The notes under the pieces are model-generated. The model was given only the letters and a program-made list of their open reading frames with translations. It ran no database searches and was not told where the DNA came from. The position numbers and the translations under genes were made by a program. Below are positions 35,877 to 45,114 of a stretch of 64,000 bases of DNA, piece by piece; the first letter of the stretch is position 1; the number at the start of each line of letters is the position of its first letter. Location: the NCBI GenBank assembly GCA_019429405.1, contig JAHYIZ010000007.1:1-64000 (forward strand). The letters are read 5' to 3'. This stretch comes from Paracoccaceae bacterium (GTDB lineage Bacteria; Pseudomonadota; Alphaproteobacteria; Rhodobacterales; Rhodobacteraceae).

Positions 35877-36259
35877 GCCTGTTCGCGCGGTATCATCCGC
35901 CCCAGCATGCGCCCGCCCAGAATATGCAGGTGGTAGTGCTGCACTTCCTGCACGCCCGCCTCGCCAGCGTTTGAAATGGCGCGGTAGCCGCCACCGCCCT
36001 GCCCCGGCGCTGCACCAACCATTTCGCAGACCCGCGCGCTGGTGCGCATGAAATCCATGATCTCGGCCTCGCTCGCCTCGGCGGCAAAATGGTCAAAAGT
36101 GACGTAGGGCCCTTTGGGGATGACCAGCACATGCAGCGGTGCCTGTGGGCGGATATCGCGGAACGCAAGCGTGTGTGCGGTTTCAAGCACGGTGTCATTG
36201 GGGATTTCGCCGCGCAGGATGCGGGCAAAGATATTTGCGGGGTCATAGACATAGGCCAT
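35873..36259 (-). CDS. HIT family nucleotide-binding hydrolase
   Basis: This 128-residue histidine-triad protein probably hydrolyses nucleoside phosphoramidates (Hint-like). The triad is HYHLHIL with H108, H110 and H112. N-terminal IFARILRGEIPNDTVLETAHTLAF and HVLVIPKGPYVTFDHFA are typical. The gene starts 14 bases after the GT14-like gene stop on the minus strand, and its end overlaps the AAA ATPase stop by four bases. Confidence 0.92.
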   Translation of the reverse strand: MAYVYDPANIFARILRGEIPNDTVLETAHTLAFRDIRPQAPLHVLVIPKGPYVTFDHFAAEASEAEIMDFMRTSARVCEMVGAAPGQGGGGYRAISNAGEAGVQEVQHYHLHILGGRMLGRMIPREQA

Positions 36260-36273
36260 CGCAGGCGCTCCTC

Positions 36274-37851
36274 TCAGTCGACAAACAGGTGGTCGGTGGC
36301 GGCGATTGCCTGTGCCACCTCGGCGGGCACGCCCAAAAAGCCAGCCAGCGCGCGGGTGTTTTCTGCAATATCGGCGCTTTCACGCATGCGGTAAAGCGAC
36401 GTGAAATGCGCATCGCGGATTCGGTCGCTTTCAAACTTCAGGTCATAGCGGATCGTCGGCAACAGCCGGTCCGCAACCTCGCGCGGCGTGCGCTCGCCTG
36501 CAAGGCCAACCCGCCGGGCGTGGCCAAGCAGGTATTCGTCGGTAAAATCGCATTCGATCTCCAATAGCCGCACCTGCGCCCGGTCGGAGGTGAAATCGCG
36601 CATCAGCTCGATCGCCGACGGATCAAGGCAGATCACCAGCCGGTTGGTGCCATGGAAATCATAGAGCATGCGCATCAGGGCGCGGCGGTGGCGATTGCGC
36701 TTTTCGACCGACGACTGGATGCCACCAAGGTCGGGCAAGGGGCTTGCGGCCTCGTGAAAAAGATACTCCGCCGTTGGAATATTTGCGAGTCTCTGAACCC
36801 GTGCAACCAGACGTTTGGCGACGTGCCATTTCTTGCACACTACCATCATCAGTTCGCGTTCACGGCCAAGGCTTGACTCCGTTTCCCAGAATCGCGGCGC
36901 GAAACGGCGGCCGATGCGGCCGCGGCCGGTCAGAAAATGGAAAAGGCTCCGCCCCTCGTTCGAGATCGGAAAGCTGGCGCCGGTTGCCACCCAGAGCGCG
37001 CCGAGCCGCGCCTTGAGCGACGCGGCATCAGGGCTGATCTTGCGGGCAAAAAGATAGTCTTGCGCCAGCAGCAGATCGTACTGATCATTGTAGAAGGTAA
37101 GTGGCATGCCATAATCGGAAAACATCAAAAAGGTCAGCGTGCGGGTGCGAATTTCGCCGTCAGGCACCAGATGGCGCACGATGGTCTGAAAAAACGTCTC
37201 ATCGGGGATCCAGGTCGAGCGGAAGAACCGCATCACATCCGGGCGCGCGTCAATGAAGGCAAGCAGCATTTCAATGGTGCGGCGGCGCAGGCACCACCAT
37301 TGCGAGCCGATCATCATTTCCAGATCCGCAGGCACCGCGCGGTGCAGCCCCAGTTTCTTTTGCCATTCGTAGCTCGTGTAGAACCACCACTTGCGCTTGC
37401 GTTCGTTGAACCAATGCCGATAGATCAGCCGGTCTTCCTTCATCCCGGTCTTGATCCAGTCAGAGGTGAAGAAATCGAAGCTTTCGATGTAATCGACATC
37501 TTCGGCATCAAGAAAGTCATGCGCGAATTCGGCGGTCTTGATCGGCATGCAGTCGCCCGACAGCATGTAAAAGTGCGTGGCGCGCGGAAAGGCCGCTTCT
37601 GCGGCGCGCACCGCCTCAAGCGTGGCACCGACAAGGCTCCATTCGCCCCAGCCGCATTTGAGCCGCCGCCGCGCGAATGTGACCGCAGGGTTGCCCGCCA
37701 GCGCCGAGCGGATCTGGGCGTAATCGGCGGGCCGGGCCCGCCCGTCGAAGTGAATCGACACAAAATCGCCTGTCGCGGTCAGCCGTTCGGCCTGCGCGAT
37801 AACCCCCAGCGGGTCCTTGTGGCACAGAAGGATGAAGGCGATTCTTGCCAT
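36274..37851 (-). CDS. GT14-like glycosyltransferase (core-2 GlcNAc / xylosyltransferase family)
   Basis: The first 290 residues of this 525-residue protein read as a GT14-type enzyme: FILLCHKDPLGVIAQAERL, FVSIHFDGRA, FYMLSGDCMPIKT and WIPDETFFQTIVRH. In animals this family contains protein xylosyltransferases and core-2 GlcNAc transferases. The C-terminal 230 residues form a separate domain of unknown function, found in Rhodobacterales (DUF5928-like, from memory). No signal peptide is seen, so it acts in the cytoplasm. It is divergent from a sulfotransferase gene with 149 bases between starts. The acceptor is unknown. Confidence 0.8.
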   Translation of the reverse strand: MARIAFILLCHKDPLGVIAQAERLTATGDFVSIHFDGRARPADYAQIRSALAGNPAVTFARRRLKCGWGEWSLVGATLEAVRAAEAAFPRATHFYMLSGDCMPIKTAEFAHDFLDAEDVDYIESFDFFTSDWIKTGMKEDRLIYRHWFNERKRKWWFYTSYEWQKKLGLHRAVPADLEMMIGSQWWCLRRRTIEMLLAFIDARPDVMRFFRSTWIPDETFFQTIVRHLVPDGEIRTRTLTFLMFSDYGMPLTFYNDQYDLLLAQDYLFARKISPDAASLKARLGALWVATGASFPISNEGRSLFHFLTGRGRIGRRFAPRFWETESSLGRERELMMVVCKKWHVAKRLVARVQRLANIPTAEYLFHEAASPLPDLGGIQSSVEKRNRHRRALMRMLYDFHGTNRLVICLDPSAIELMRDFTSDRAQVRLLEIECDFTDEYLLGHARRVGLAGERTPREVADRLLPTIRYDLKFESDRIRDAHFTSLYRMRESADIAENTRALAGFLGVPAEVAQAIAATDHLFVD

Positions 37852-38000
37852 TTCGGAAACACTCAGCGCAACTTTGTCAGATTATTCGCTTAACTAGCGT
37901 GAACACACGTTGAAAAGACAGAGTTTCTTTGCTTTCTAGGACCAAATGTTGCGCCAGCATGCAAGAATGTGCGCGCCCGGCACGAAGGAGACGCGCAAGA

Positions 38001-38819
38001 ATGGGTTTTCCCGGCACCTGGATGACCGAAAGCCAGTCGATGCTCTACCGCGTGGTGCCGAAATGCGCCTGCTCGACCATCGGGCAGATCATGTACTTTT
38101 CGGACCACGGCGTGTTCTTTGACGGCGACGTGCACGATGCAACCAGCGGGCTGCACAAATGGTCGATCGAGGCCAGTCACCGTCCGATTGAAGAGGCGGC
38201 TAAGCACCACAGTTCCTACGCCTTTACCTGCGTGCGCAACCCCTATGCGCGCATACTTTCATCGTTCTTCGACAAGATCGCGGGCATCCAGCGCAATGGC
38301 AAACGCTACCGTGGCAACCTTGTGCCGCAGCTGGCGCAGAAATACGGGATCGACGTGGGCAGCCCCGAAACCGGCTTCGAATTTGACCAGATCGCCTCGT
38401 TCCGCAGGTTTCTCTTGTTCGCGCGCGACACCATCCGCTGGCGCCGCCCGATGGAGCCCGACATCCACTGGTCAGCAATGTCGGGGCATATCTCGACCTT
38501 CATCGCCAACGGCGGAAGCTATGACGCGATCTTTTTTACCGAAAAGTTCGACGAGGGCATGCAAAAGGTGCTCGACGCGGTAAAAACCCCGGTGCCAATC
38601 GATCTGGCGAAGATTCCGCGGTTCAACGAAAGCGAAGGCCACGGGCCCAAGCGCGCGCACCCGGTCAGCGCCTATTTCGATGACCTCTCGCGGCATCTGA
38701 TCTGGGAAATCTACAAGAAGGATTTTCAGCTTTTCCGATATGATTTCGACAACCCCGACAACAAAATGCCGCTGGGAGAGATTGACCTTGCCGAGGTGCA
38801 GGCGAAACTTTCGACCTGA
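38001..38819 (+). CDS. Sulfotransferase family 2 protein
   Basis: This 272-residue protein transfers sulfate from PAPS to an acceptor, probably a glycan. The 5'-phosphosulfate loop is VVPKCACSTI (about 18-27), and the 3'-phosphate motif is CVRNPYARILSSFF (77-90). The form PKCACST is that of the carbohydrate sulfotransferases, not the steroid type. A GAAGGAG site before ATG 38001 fixes the start. It lies opposite the GT14-like gene and convergent with ruvB. No signal peptide is visible, so it should act in the cytoplasm. Confidence 0.85.
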   Translation: MGFPGTWMTESQSMLYRVVPKCACSTIGQIMYFSDHGVFFDGDVHDATSGLHKWSIEASHRPIEEAAKHHSSYAFTCVRNPYARILSSFFDKIAGIQRNGKRYRGNLVPQLAQKYGIDVGSPETGFEFDQIASFRRFLLFARDTIRWRRPMEPDIHWSAMSGHISTFIANGGSYDAIFFTEKFDEGMQKVLDAVKTPVPIDLAKIPRFNESEGHGPKRAHPVSAYFDDLSRHLIWEIYKKDFQLFRYDFDNPDNKMPLGEIDLAEVQAKLST

Positions 38820-38834
38820 CGCGCAGCGCGCGCC

Positions 38835-39869
38835 TTAATCGCCCGAACCGAACAGATCGGGCGACCCGACCAGCCGCGGCGCCGCAAGCCCCAGATGCGT
38901 CCAGGCGCGTGCGCCCAGCATGCGGCCGCGCTGTGTACGCTGCACAAGGCCCTGTTGCAGCAGGAAAGGCTCAATCACCTCTTCAATCGCATCGCGGCTT
39001 TCAGACAGCGCGGCGCAAAGCGTTTCAACCCCCACCGGGCCGCCGCCGTAATGCTCGGCGATCAGCCCCAGATAGCGGCGGTCGGCACCGTCCAGCCCGA
39101 TGCCGTCAACGCCAAGCCGGGTCAGCGAGCTGTCGGCGATTTCGCGCGTGAGCTTGCCGTCACCCTCGACCAGCGCGAAATCGACCACCCGGCGCAACAG
39201 CCGCCCGGCAATGCGCGGCGTGCCGCGCGCGCGGCGCGCGATTTCGCGCGTGCCCCCCGGCTCGGCGGGGATGCCCAGCAGCCGCGCCCCGCGTGCCACG
39301 ATCAGTTCAAGCTCGTCTTCGGAGTAAAACACCAGCCTTGTGGGAATACCGAAGCGGTCGCGCAACGGGTTGGTCAGCAACCCCAGCCGGGTCGTGGCAC
39401 CGACCAGCGTAAAGGGCTGCAGCTCGATCCGCACAGTGCGCGCGGCCGGGCCTTCGCCGATCACCAGATCAAGCTCAAAATCCTCCATCGCGGGGTAAAG
39501 CACTTCTTCGACGGCGGGCGAAAGACGGTGGATCTCGTCGATGAACAGCACATCGCGCGGCTCCAGATTGGTCAGGATCGCGGCCAGATCACCGGCCTTG
39601 GCCAGCACCGGCCCCGAGGTCATGCGAAAGTTCACCCCCAGTTCGCGCGCCATGATCTGCGCCAGCGTGGTCTTGCCCAACCCCGGCGGCCCGTGAAACA
39701 GCGTGTGGTCCATCGCCTGCCCGCGCATCTTGGCGCTTTCGATGAACACCCGCAGGTTCGCCCGCGCCTCATGCTGGCCGACAAACTCTTCAAGCACTTG
39801 CGGGCGCAGGGCGCGGTCGGCGTCATCGGGCATCGGAGCCGCGCGCAGGCTCGGATCGGGCGTGATCAT
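38835..39869 (-). CDS. ruvB: Holliday junction branch-migration helicase RuvB
   Basis: RuvB is the hexameric motor that drives branch migration with RuvA. The 344-residue protein has Walker [10 protein letters not shown] (60-68), Walker B DEIH (111-114), a sensor motif [20 protein letters not shown], and a C-terminal winged helix ([17 protein letters not shown]). The start at MITPDPSL is chosen; the open frame extends 45 codons upstream without likeness. Notably ruvA is not directly upstream, where the usual ruvC-ruvA-ruvB order would put it. Instead there is a 445-base AT-rich gap and an exopolysaccharide operon on the other strand. Confidence 0.96.
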   Translation of the reverse strand: MITPDPSLRAAPMPDDADRALRPQVLEEFVGQHEARANLRVFIESAKMRGQAMDHTLFHGPPGLGKTTLAQIMARELGVNFRMTSGPVLAKAGDLAAILTNLEPRDVLFIDEIHRLSPAVEEVLYPAMEDFELDLVIGEGPAARTVRIELQPFTLVGATTRLGLLTNPLRDRFGIPTRLVFYSEDELELIVARGARLLGIPAEPGGTREIARRARGTPRIAGRLLRRVVDFALVEGDGKLTREIADSSLTRLGVDGIGLDGADRRYLGLIAEHYGGGPVGVETLCAALSESRDAIEEVIEPFLLQQGLVQRTQRGRMLGARAWTHLGLAAPRLVGSPDLFGSGD

Positions 39870-40314
39870 GGCAGGGCCTTTCGGTATCGGCGCGAGTGTC
39901 GGTGCAATTGGCGCCTGGTGCAAGGGGGGGCGACGCCACCGCACAGGGTTTGAATGAGCGGCCGCCTGGGGCCAATGGCTGGCCGCGACCGGTATCTCTG
40001 CCACGAATCAGCGAAATTTGAAGGCACTGCCTTGCCGTAATCGCGACTAGTTTTCGCCGCAAAAATATCAAAATTATGCGCTTTTACTACCTGTAGTGCT
40101 GGTCCTTTGGTCAAAACCAATTCAACCTGTCCAAATGGACAGGTGTGACGGATTCTTTTAACTACTTGAAAACCTTGGATTCGATTATAATTCCTCTTGT
40201 ATGGGGATGCGATCGGTCGGGTTTGTGCTTTAGGATTTGCTTGGTAGCTGCTGATATCCAACCATTTCTGGGCCCCGTTTGCGCCATCCCCTGGTCGAGC
40301 TTGGGGGACACGTC
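39870..40314. other. AT-rich divergent regulatory gap between ruvB and uxs
   Basis: No gene is seen here. The stretch from about 40020 to 40200 is much AT-richer than the rest of the window. It holds the lux-box palindrome at 40125-40144 and a TATAAT at 40186-40191. No -35 element lies at 17 bp from the TATAAT; TTGAAA at 40166 is only 14 bp away. That fits a promoter that depends on an activator. Confidence 0.6.
40125..40144. promoter_or_regulatory. Lux box (quorum-sensing regulator site)
   Basis: ACCTGTCCAAATGGACAGGT is a 20-bp dyad with 8-bp perfect arms and an AAAT centre. It fits the LuxR-family site pattern NNCT-N12-AGNN exactly. It is 170 bases upstream of the uxs start and 255 from the divergent ruvB start. 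The regulator (a LuxR-type protein binding acyl-homoserine lactone) is not in the window. Confidence 0.75.
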
Positions 40315-41352
40315 ATGGCTGGTGAAGTTCTTACGTTCGGTCCGAATTGCAGTGCTGAGTTCGCGCTTCGCGGCAGCAATGAAAAGTCGGTTCTGGTCGC
40401 GGGCGGGGCTGGTTTTCTTGGGTCGCACATTTGCGGACGGCTGATTGCGGCGGGGCGCCGGGTGATCTGCCTCGATAATCTGATGACCGGCAGCCTGCGC
40501 AATGTGCGCGATCTTGCCGAAAGCCCCAATTTCTGCTTCCGCCTGCATGATGTCATCGACCCGATCTGGTTTGAGGATCCGATTTCCGAGATCTACAGCC
40601 TCGCCTGCCCGGCCTCGCCCGAAAAGTATCAGCGTGACCCGCTGCATACCTTCCAGACCTCGGTGCGGGGCGCCGAAAATCTGCTGATGCTGGCGCAGGC
40701 CAAGGGCGCGCGTATTCTGCAAGCCTCGACCTCCGAAGTTTACGGCGACCCGGAAATCTCGCCGCAGAAGGAAAGCTATCGCGGTGCGGTCAACACCTTT
40801 GGCCCGCGCGCCTGCTATGACGAGGGCAAGCGTGCTGCTGAAACGCTGTTTTACGAATTCAGCGCGCATCGCGGGCTAGAGGTGCGGGTGGCGCGGATTT
40901 TCAACACCTATGGGCCCAAGATGGCGCACGACGACGGTCGCGTGGTTTCTAACTTCATCGTGCAGGCGCTGATGGGGCGGCCGATCACCGTATACGGCGA
41001 CGGCTCGCAGACCCGCTCGTTCTGCTACGTTGACGATCTGGTTGACGGGCTGATGGCGCTGATGGAAAGCCCGCCCGACTGCAGCGGCCCGATGAACCTT
41101 GGCAACCCCGGCGAGTTCACCGTGCTCGAACTGGCGCAAAAGGTGCTGGCCAAGACCGGCTCGCGCTCGCCGATCGTGTTTCGCCCGCTGCCAACCGATG
41201 ACCCGCGCCAGCGCCGCCCCGACATTACGCGCGCGCGCGAACGGCTTGGGTTCAACCCGCGGGTCGCGCTCGATCAGGGGCTTGATGCCACCATCGCGTA
41301 TTTTTCGGGTGTCATGGGCTCGATCGGCGAACCGGTCAAGCAGGTGTCCTGA
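40315..41352 (+). CDS. uxs: UDP-glucuronate decarboxylase (UDP-xylose synthase)
   Basis: This extended short-chain dehydrogenase converts UDP-glucuronate to UDP-xylose. The 345-residue protein has the NAD motif GGAGFLG (30-36), a catalytic set TSE (139-141), Y168 and K172 in YDEGKR, and UXS hallmarks [39 protein letters not shown] and [19 protein letters not shown]. These match UXS rather than dTDP-glucose dehydratase. The start is ATG 40315 after GGGGGA. The stop overlaps the galE start by one base, so the two are coupled. It is the first gene of an exopolysaccharide operon downstream of a lux box. Confidence 0.9.
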   Translation: MAGEVLTFGPNCSAEFALRGSNEKSVLVAGGAGFLGSHICGRLIAAGRRVICLDNLMTGSLRNVRDLAESPNFCFRLHDVIDPIWFEDPISEIYSLACPASPEKYQRDPLHTFQTSVRGAENLLMLAQAKGARILQASTSEVYGDPEISPQKESYRGAVNTFGPRACYDEGKRAAETLFYEFSAHRGLEVRVARIFNTYGPKMAHDDGRVVSNFIVQALMGRPITVYGDGSQTRSFCYVDDLVDGLMALMESPPDCSGPMNLGNPGEFTVLELAQKVLAKTGSRSPIVFRPLPTDDPRQRRPDITRARERLGFNPRVALDQGLDATIAYFSGVMGSIGEPVKQVS

Positions 41353-42353
41353 TGGGCAAGACCGCGCACGTTCTGGTTACAGGCGGCGCGGGGTTCATAG
41401 GCTCGCATGCCTGCAAGGCGCTGGCGCGGGCCGGGCATGTGCCAGTGGCCTACGATACGCTTGAGGTCGGGCACGCCGACGCGGTGCGCTGGGGGCCGCT
41501 GGTGGTGGCAGACGTGCGCGACCGCGCGGCCTTGCGCGCGGCACTGGCCGAGCACCAGATCGACGCTGTCATGCATTTCGCCGCCTATGCCTATGTCGGA
41601 GAGTCAGTGCGCGACCCGGCAAGATACTACGGCAACAACGTTTCGGGCATGATCGCGCTGCTTGATGTCTGCCAAAGCGCTGGCGTGGCGCGGCTGGTGT
41701 TTTCGTCGAGCTGCGCCACCTATGGTTTGCCCGACCGGTTGCCGATCTCTGAAGATACGCCGCAACGCCCGATCAACCCTTATGGCCACACCAAGCTGAT
41801 CTGCGAACAGATGCTGCGCGACCATGCGGCGGCCTACGGGCTGCGCTATGCGGCGCTACGCTATTTCAACGCGGCAGGTGCCGACCCAGATGGTGAGCTG
41901 GGCGAGCGGCATGAACCGGAAACGCATCTGATCCCGCTGGCACTGATGGCGGCATCGGGGCAGGCTGGGCCGCTTGGCATCATGGGCACCGATTACGATA
42001 CCCCCGACGGAACCTGCATCCGCGATTATGTTCATGTGGCCGACCTTGCCCACGCGCATGTGCTGGCGCTGGGGCATTTGCTGGATGGCGGGGCCGATCT
42101 TGCGCTGAACCTTGGCAGCGGGCAGGGCCATTCGGTGCGCGAGATCGTCGCAGCGGTAGAGCGGGTCTGCGGCCGCAAGGTGCCGGTGCGCGAGATGCCA
42201 CGCAGGCCGGGCGACCCGCCGGTGCTGACAGCCGACCCGTCGCGTGCGGCGCAAGTGCTGGGCTTTCGCGCCAAGCATTCGACTCTTGAGCGGATTTTGC
42301 ACGATGCGGCGCCCTGGTTCGGGTTGGAGACAGGACATGCGCGACATGCGTGA
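41352..42353 (+). CDS. galE: UDP-glucose 4-epimerase
   Basis: GalE interconverts UDP-glucose and UDP-galactose. The 333-residue protein has GGAGFIG (11-17), SSSCATYG (118-125) and the Y144/K148 pair in NPYGHTK. HMDVRD-equivalent VVADVRD and the DYVHVADLAHAH motif are also present. All catalytic residues are kept. It overlaps the uxs stop codon and the start of the GT2 gene (17 bases). With uxs it would supply UDP-sugars for the glycosyltransferase that follows. Confidence 0.93.
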   Translation: MGKTAHVLVTGGAGFIGSHACKALARAGHVPVAYDTLEVGHADAVRWGPLVVADVRDRAALRAALAEHQIDAVMHFAAYAYVGESVRDPARYYGNNVSGMIALLDVCQSAGVARLVFSSSCATYGLPDRLPISEDTPQRPINPYGHTKLICEQMLRDHAAAYGLRYAALRYFNAAGADPDGELGERHEPETHLIPLALMAASGQAGPLGIMGTDYDTPDGTCIRDYVHVADLAHAHVLALGHLLDGGADLALNLGSGQGHSVREIVAAVERVCGRKVPVREMPRRPGDPPVLTADPSRAAQVLGFRAKHSTLERILHDAAPWFGLETGHARHA

Positions 42354-44166
42354 TGCCGTCGAAAACGCGACCCGCCCGGCGCCCGGCCCGCTGTTGCGCC
42401 CGCTGCTGCGCGGCACGATGCGCTGGCGGTATCTGGCGATGGTCGCGCTTTGGGTGGGCGCCGGGGTGTTTCTCTGGAATTGGTGGTTGCAGCCGGCAAA
42501 CATCCTCAACCCGCTCGCCTATGCGGCGGTCACCGCCCCGCTTGTCTGGGTCTACTGGATGCAGATCTATTTTGTGGTGGTGTTCTTGCGCGCGCGCGTT
42601 TCTGCGGCGCCAGATCCGGAGCCCGGCCAATACCGAGTCGCGATGATCGTGACCAAGACACCGTCTGAGCCGTTCGCGGTTTTGCAGCGCACCTTGCACG
42701 CGATGCTGGCACAGGATTACCCGCACGATACATGGCTGGCCGACGAAGACCCGAGCGCCGAGACCTTGCTGTGGTGCGCAGCACACGGGGTCAGGGTCTC
42801 GTCGCGCAAGGGTGTGATGGATTACCACCAGCCCACTTGGCCGCGCCGCACCCGCTGCAAAGAGGGCAACCTTGCCTATTTCTATGACATGTTCGGCTAT
42901 GACGATTATGACATCGTCAGCCAGCTTGACGCCGACCATGTGCCGCAGCCGGGCTATCTGCGCGAGATCTTGCGGCCCTTTGCCGACCCCGCAGTGGGTT
43001 ATGTCAGCGCACCCAGCATCTGCTCGGCCAACGCCACGCAAAGTTGGGCGGCGCGTACCCGGCTGCATGTCGAGGCGGCGTTTCACGGGGTGTTTCAAAC
43101 CGGCTACACGGGCGCGCTTGCGCCGATGTGCATCGGCTCACATTACGCGGTGCGCACGGCAGCGCTAAGCGCTATCGGCGGGCTGGGGCCCGAGCTGGCC
43201 GAAGACCATTCCACCTCGATGCTGATGAACGCGGGCGGCTGGCGCGGCGTGCACGCCATCGACGCGATTGCCTTTGGCGACGGCCCGGCAACGCTGACTG
43301 ACATGGTCACGCAGGAATTCCAGTGGTCGCGCAGCCTGCTGACGCTGCTGTTGTCGCATACTTCGCGCTATGTCGCGCATTTGCCGCCGCGGCTGAAGTT
43401 TCTGTTCGTGTTCTGTCAGCTTTGGTATCCGCTGTTCGCGCTGACCACGGCCCTGATGTATTTCATGCCGATTGGTGCCGTGGTATTTGACATGCGCTTT
43501 GCCGATGTCACCTACCCGGCCTTTATCGGCCACTCACTGCCCGCTGTCGCCGTGCTGACCCTTTTTGCCTTCATGCTGAAATGGGATGGTCTGATGCGCC
43601 CAACCGATGCGCGCGTCATAAGCTGGGAAAAGGCTTTGTTCATGTCGCTGCAGTGGCCGTGGGTGCTCTGGGGCTGCGTGATGGCGGTGTTCGACCGGCT
43701 GAGCGGCAAGTTCGTCGATTTCCGAATTACCCCAAAGGGCGCCAATGTCAGCCGCCGACTGCCCGCGCGGGTGTTGGGTGTTTATGTGGCGCTGGCGTTG
43801 GGGTGCATATTGCCCGTGCTGCTGGTGCCGGGGGTGCACGAAGCGCGCGGCTTCTACTTGTTACTGACTTTCAACGCCATCATATATACTTCGATAGTCG
43901 GAGTGATTGTCGTGCACCATCGCAAGGAAAGTGGCACGCCATGGCGCCAACAGGCGCGCGACACGATCACCCAGTTCGGGTTGGCTGCCGCGCTTGCGGT
44001 ATTGGCGGTAAGCGCGCTTGTGCTGCGCGCGCCCGAAAGCGCTCACGCGCTTGCATTCGGGTTGGAACCGCTGCGCCTGACCCGCGCCGAATATGTGGTG
44101 TCAGGTGCTGGCAGCAAGGTCGGCGGGCCGGAGGTTCGCTTCCGTTTCGATCCGGGTTGGAACTGA
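42337..44166 (+). CDS. Cellulose-synthase-like GT2 glycosyltransferase
   Basis: This 609-residue processive-type membrane glycosyltransferase has two N-terminal helices (35-85), then a GT2 catalytic domain with LADED (135-139), DAD (198-200) and ED (289-290). A QEFQW motif (326-330) stands where BcsA has QxxRW. At least four C-terminal helices follow (380-560), ending in a short periplasmic tail. This fits a synthase that makes and exports a beta-linked polysaccharide. There is no PilZ domain, so direct c-di-GMP control is not expected. The start at 42337 follows GGAGACAGG; the longer frame overlaps galE more. The product is unknown. Confidence 0.87.
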   Translation: MRDMRDAVENATRPAPGPLLRPLLRGTMRWRYLAMVALWVGAGVFLWNWWLQPANILNPLAYAAVTAPLVWVYWMQIYFVVVFLRARVSAAPDPEPGQYRVAMIVTKTPSEPFAVLQRTLHAMLAQDYPHDTWLADEDPSAETLLWCAAHGVRVSSRKGVMDYHQPTWPRRTRCKEGNLAYFYDMFGYDDYDIVSQLDADHVPQPGYLREILRPFADPAVGYVSAPSICSANATQSWAARTRLHVEAAFHGVFQTGYTGALAPMCIGSHYAVRTAALSAIGGLGPELAEDHSTSMLMNAGGWRGVHAIDAIAFGDGPATLTDMVTQEFQWSRSLLTLLLSHTSRYVAHLPPRLKFLFVFCQLWYPLFALTTALMYFMPIGAVVFDMRFADVTYPAFIGHSLPAVAVLTLFAFMLKWDGLMRPTDARVISWEKALFMSLQWPWVLWGCVMAVFDRLSGKFVDFRITPKGANVSRRLPARVLGVYVALALGCILPVLLVPGVHEARGFYLLLTFNAIIYTSIVGVIVVHHRKESGTPWRQQARDTITQFGLAAALAVLAVSALVLRAPESAHALAFGLEPLRLTRAEYVVSGAGSKVGGPEVRFRFDPGWN

Positions 44167-44202
44167 GCGCCCTTGCGGGGGCATAACAGGGGAGTTTTCG
44201 CT

Positions 44203-45114
44203 ATGAAAACCAAATTGAACGTTACCAGATCTGCGGGCCTTGGCGCGGGGATTATGGCGCTCGCCCTGTCGGGGATGTTGGTTGCAGCGCCCGCGATTGC
44301 GGCGCCGCCGGGGACTGTGCCGTTCGGGGCCTATGACCCGGAAGGCACGTTTGTCAACGACCCGGTGCCGATCATCGAGCATGTGTTCTTGCCTTGGGAA
44401 GACGTGTTCCTGCCCTCGCTGACCGACGCCGATGCCTACGCGCTTGCGCGCGGTCGCGCGCTCTTGATCACGCTCGAACCCTGGACATGGTCGCGCAGCG
44501 AGCGCAACACGCCGGAGTTCCTGCGCGAGGGCATCCGCAACGGCATCTACGACGTCAACATGCGCACCATTTGCGGCGTCTTCAACACGCTGCAAAGCCC
44601 GGTGACGCTACGCTGGGCGCATGAGATGGACGATGACAACGGCCAGTTCATCTGGGCCGGGTGGCAGCCTGCGGATTACATCGAAGCCTACCGCCACATG
44701 ATCGACATTTGCCGCGCCGAGGCGCCGAACATCACCGTGATGTGGTCGCCGCTTGGCGACGAGGGGATGGAACTGTACTACCCCGGCGATGAGTATGTTG
44801 ACCTTGTGGGTCTTACCGTGTTCGGCCTGCAAACCTGGGATCAGGCGAAATATGGCGGCGACCGCGGCTTTACCGACATTCTGACCCCGCGCTACAACCG
44901 GGCGGCCAGCTTTGGCAAACCGATCGTGGTGGCCGAGCTTGGCTATGTCGGCAAGGCGCCCTACGTCGAGGCTTGGGAAAATTCGGTTCGGGTTGCCTAC
45001 CCGGAATATCCGAACCTCGTCGGCGTCGTCTACTTCAACTTCCCCGAGGTCTATGCATGGCCCGAGGGATTTGGGCGGCCTGACTGGCGCGTGGAACGCC
45101 GCGTGCTGCCGTGA
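44203..45114 (+). CDS. Secreted GH26-like glycoside hydrolase
   Basis: This 303-residue exported enzyme has a signal peptide (cleavage near AIAAP, residue 34) and a TIM-barrel. The acid/base glutamate is E141 in LRWAHEMD, and the nucleophile E245 is in VVAELGY, as in GH26 mannanases and xylanases. It follows the GT2 gene by 36 bases. The pairing of a synthase with a glycanase recalls cellulose synthase and BcsZ, so it probably trims or releases the polymer. AGGGGAG precedes the ATG. Confidence 0.82.
   Translation: MKTKLNVTRSAGLGAGIMALALSGMLVAAPAIAAPPGTVPFGAYDPEGTFVNDPVPIIEHVFLPWEDVFLPSLTDADAYALARGRALLITLEPWTWSRSERNTPEFLREGIRNGIYDVNMRTICGVFNTLQSPVTLRWAHEMDDDNGQFIWAGWQPADYIEAYRHMIDICRAEAPNITVMWSPLGDEGMELYYPGDEYVDLVGLTVFGLQTWDQAKYGGDRGFTDILTPRYNRAASFGKPIVVAELGYVGKAPYVEAWENSVRVAYPEYPNLVGVVYFNFPEVYAWPEGFGRPDWRVERRVLP

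Noticed and set aside
40166-40191. TTGAAA and TATAAT as a normal -35/-10 pair before uxs
   Set aside because: The spacer is only 14 bases; an activator-dependent promoter is more likely.
42244-42336. Earlier start of the GT2 gene inside galE
   Set aside because: The extra 31 residues overlap galE and lack a ribosome-binding site; the ATG at 42337 has one.
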